DNA of 5,643 nucleotides from Chloroflexota bacterium (GTDB taxonomy: Bacteria; Chloroflexota; Limnocylindria; Limnocylindrales; CSP1-4), in contig VBFZ01000157.1 of the NCBI GenBank assembly GCA_005880805.1, positions 1,747 to 7,389 on the forward strand, in the 5' to 3' direction. This document shows positions 5,374-5,643 of this stretch, one piece after another (positions within the stretch are counted from its first letter, which is position 1; each line of letters opens with the position of its first letter). The notes under the pieces were generated by a model. It worked only from the letters and a program-made list of their open reading frames with translations, searched no databases and had not been told where the DNA came from. The position numbers were made by a program, and so were the translations under genes.

Positions 5374-5643
5374 GCGCCGGATCGAGCAGACGGTACGCTC
5401 CGCTGGCACCCGGAAGTTGACGATTCCGGCTTCGTGGAGCTCCTGCCGGTTGGTGGCGGGTCCATCCTGCGACTGGCGCGAGCTGCCGAGAGTGGCGTGC
5501 TCGATCACGGGAAGGATCACGTGGCCACCGCGAGCGGGCTTCCGCCTGTGCCGCCAATCCGCTTTCGCCTGCGGCCGCATCCCGCGGCGGTACGTGGGCC
5601 GTTCGACGAGCCGCCTCGGATCGAGCATCCGGGCCGCGTCTTC
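5374..5643 (+). other. Coding-like stretch without recognised product, runs off window
   Basis: In the codon register starting at 5374 I counted A or T at 15 of 90 first, 41 of 90 second and 24 of 90 third positions, a periodicity expected of protein-coding GC-rich DNA. From 5281 to 5373 the same register shows none (about 11, 11 and 8 of 31). On the plus strand the frame opens right after a TAA at 5371 and continues to the window end; it contains RWHPEVDDSGFVELLPVGGG and later SGLPPVPPIRFRLRPHP, but no ATG; GTG at 5434 or 5497 would be the starts, without a good Shine-Dalgarno. On the minus strand the same register fits slightly better by third-position bias, but that frame runs without a stop into pyrG, so a minus gene would have to be a decayed remnant. 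No family recognised. The strand is assigned tentatively. Confidence 0.3.

Noticed and set aside
5224..5628. 135-codon N-terminal extension of PyrG
   Set aside because: The family N-terminus MAKYVFVTGG and a Shine-Dalgarno mark the start at 5223, and a promoter-like element lies inside the extension. The open frame itself is discussed as a separate finding.
1..5643. CRISPR array, tRNA, rRNA, insertion sequence or defence island
   Set aside because: No regularly spaced repeats, tRNA-like cloverleaf, terminal repeats or transposase motifs were seen; the genes are housekeeping or metabolic.

Overview
High-GC bacterial DNA carrying three confidently read protein families and one probable fourth, with no tRNA, rRNA, CRISPR array or insertion sequence seen. 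The CTP synthase wording and the mix of genes would suit a high-GC Chloroflexota lineage or a deep actinobacterial relative; this is an inference from general resemblance, not a phylogenetic placement.

Layout from left to right. (1) Positions 1-1986, minus strand: a phosphoketolase truncated by the window edge, with 662 N-terminal residues present and the C-terminal end outside. (2) Positions 1987-2308: a divergent intergenic region of 322 bases holding two small palindromes and a strong Shine-Dalgarno sequence in front of a doubtful 49-codon ORF that overlaps the phosphoketolase start. (3) Positions 2309-2794, plus strand: a small membrane-anchored protein with a LiaF-C-terminal-like glycine-turn repeat domain. 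(4) Positions 2825-2860: a perfect 12-bp stem hairpin between converging genes. (5) Positions 2875-3387, minus: a probable YbaK/prolyl-tRNA-editing-like domain protein. (6) Positions 3535-5223, minus: a complete CTP synthase (pyrG), with its own plausible promoter and ribosome binding site. (7) Positions 5224-5643: about 150 bases of pyrG upstream region, then roughly 270 bases that show codon-like base periodicity but no recognisable product.

Functional picture. Phosphoketolase makes acetyl phosphate from xylulose-5-phosphate or fructose-6-phosphate, PyrG makes CTP from UTP, the YbaK-like protein would clear mischarged tRNA, and the LiaF-like protein points to the cell envelope. These jobs do not form one pathway. 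The only likely co-transcription is pyrG with the downstream ybaK-like gene (147-base gap, same strand). I do not see an undescribed multi-gene system here. The items most worth a second look are the unassigned coding-like stretch at the right edge and the strong ribosome binding site whose reading frame does not match the phosphoketolase.
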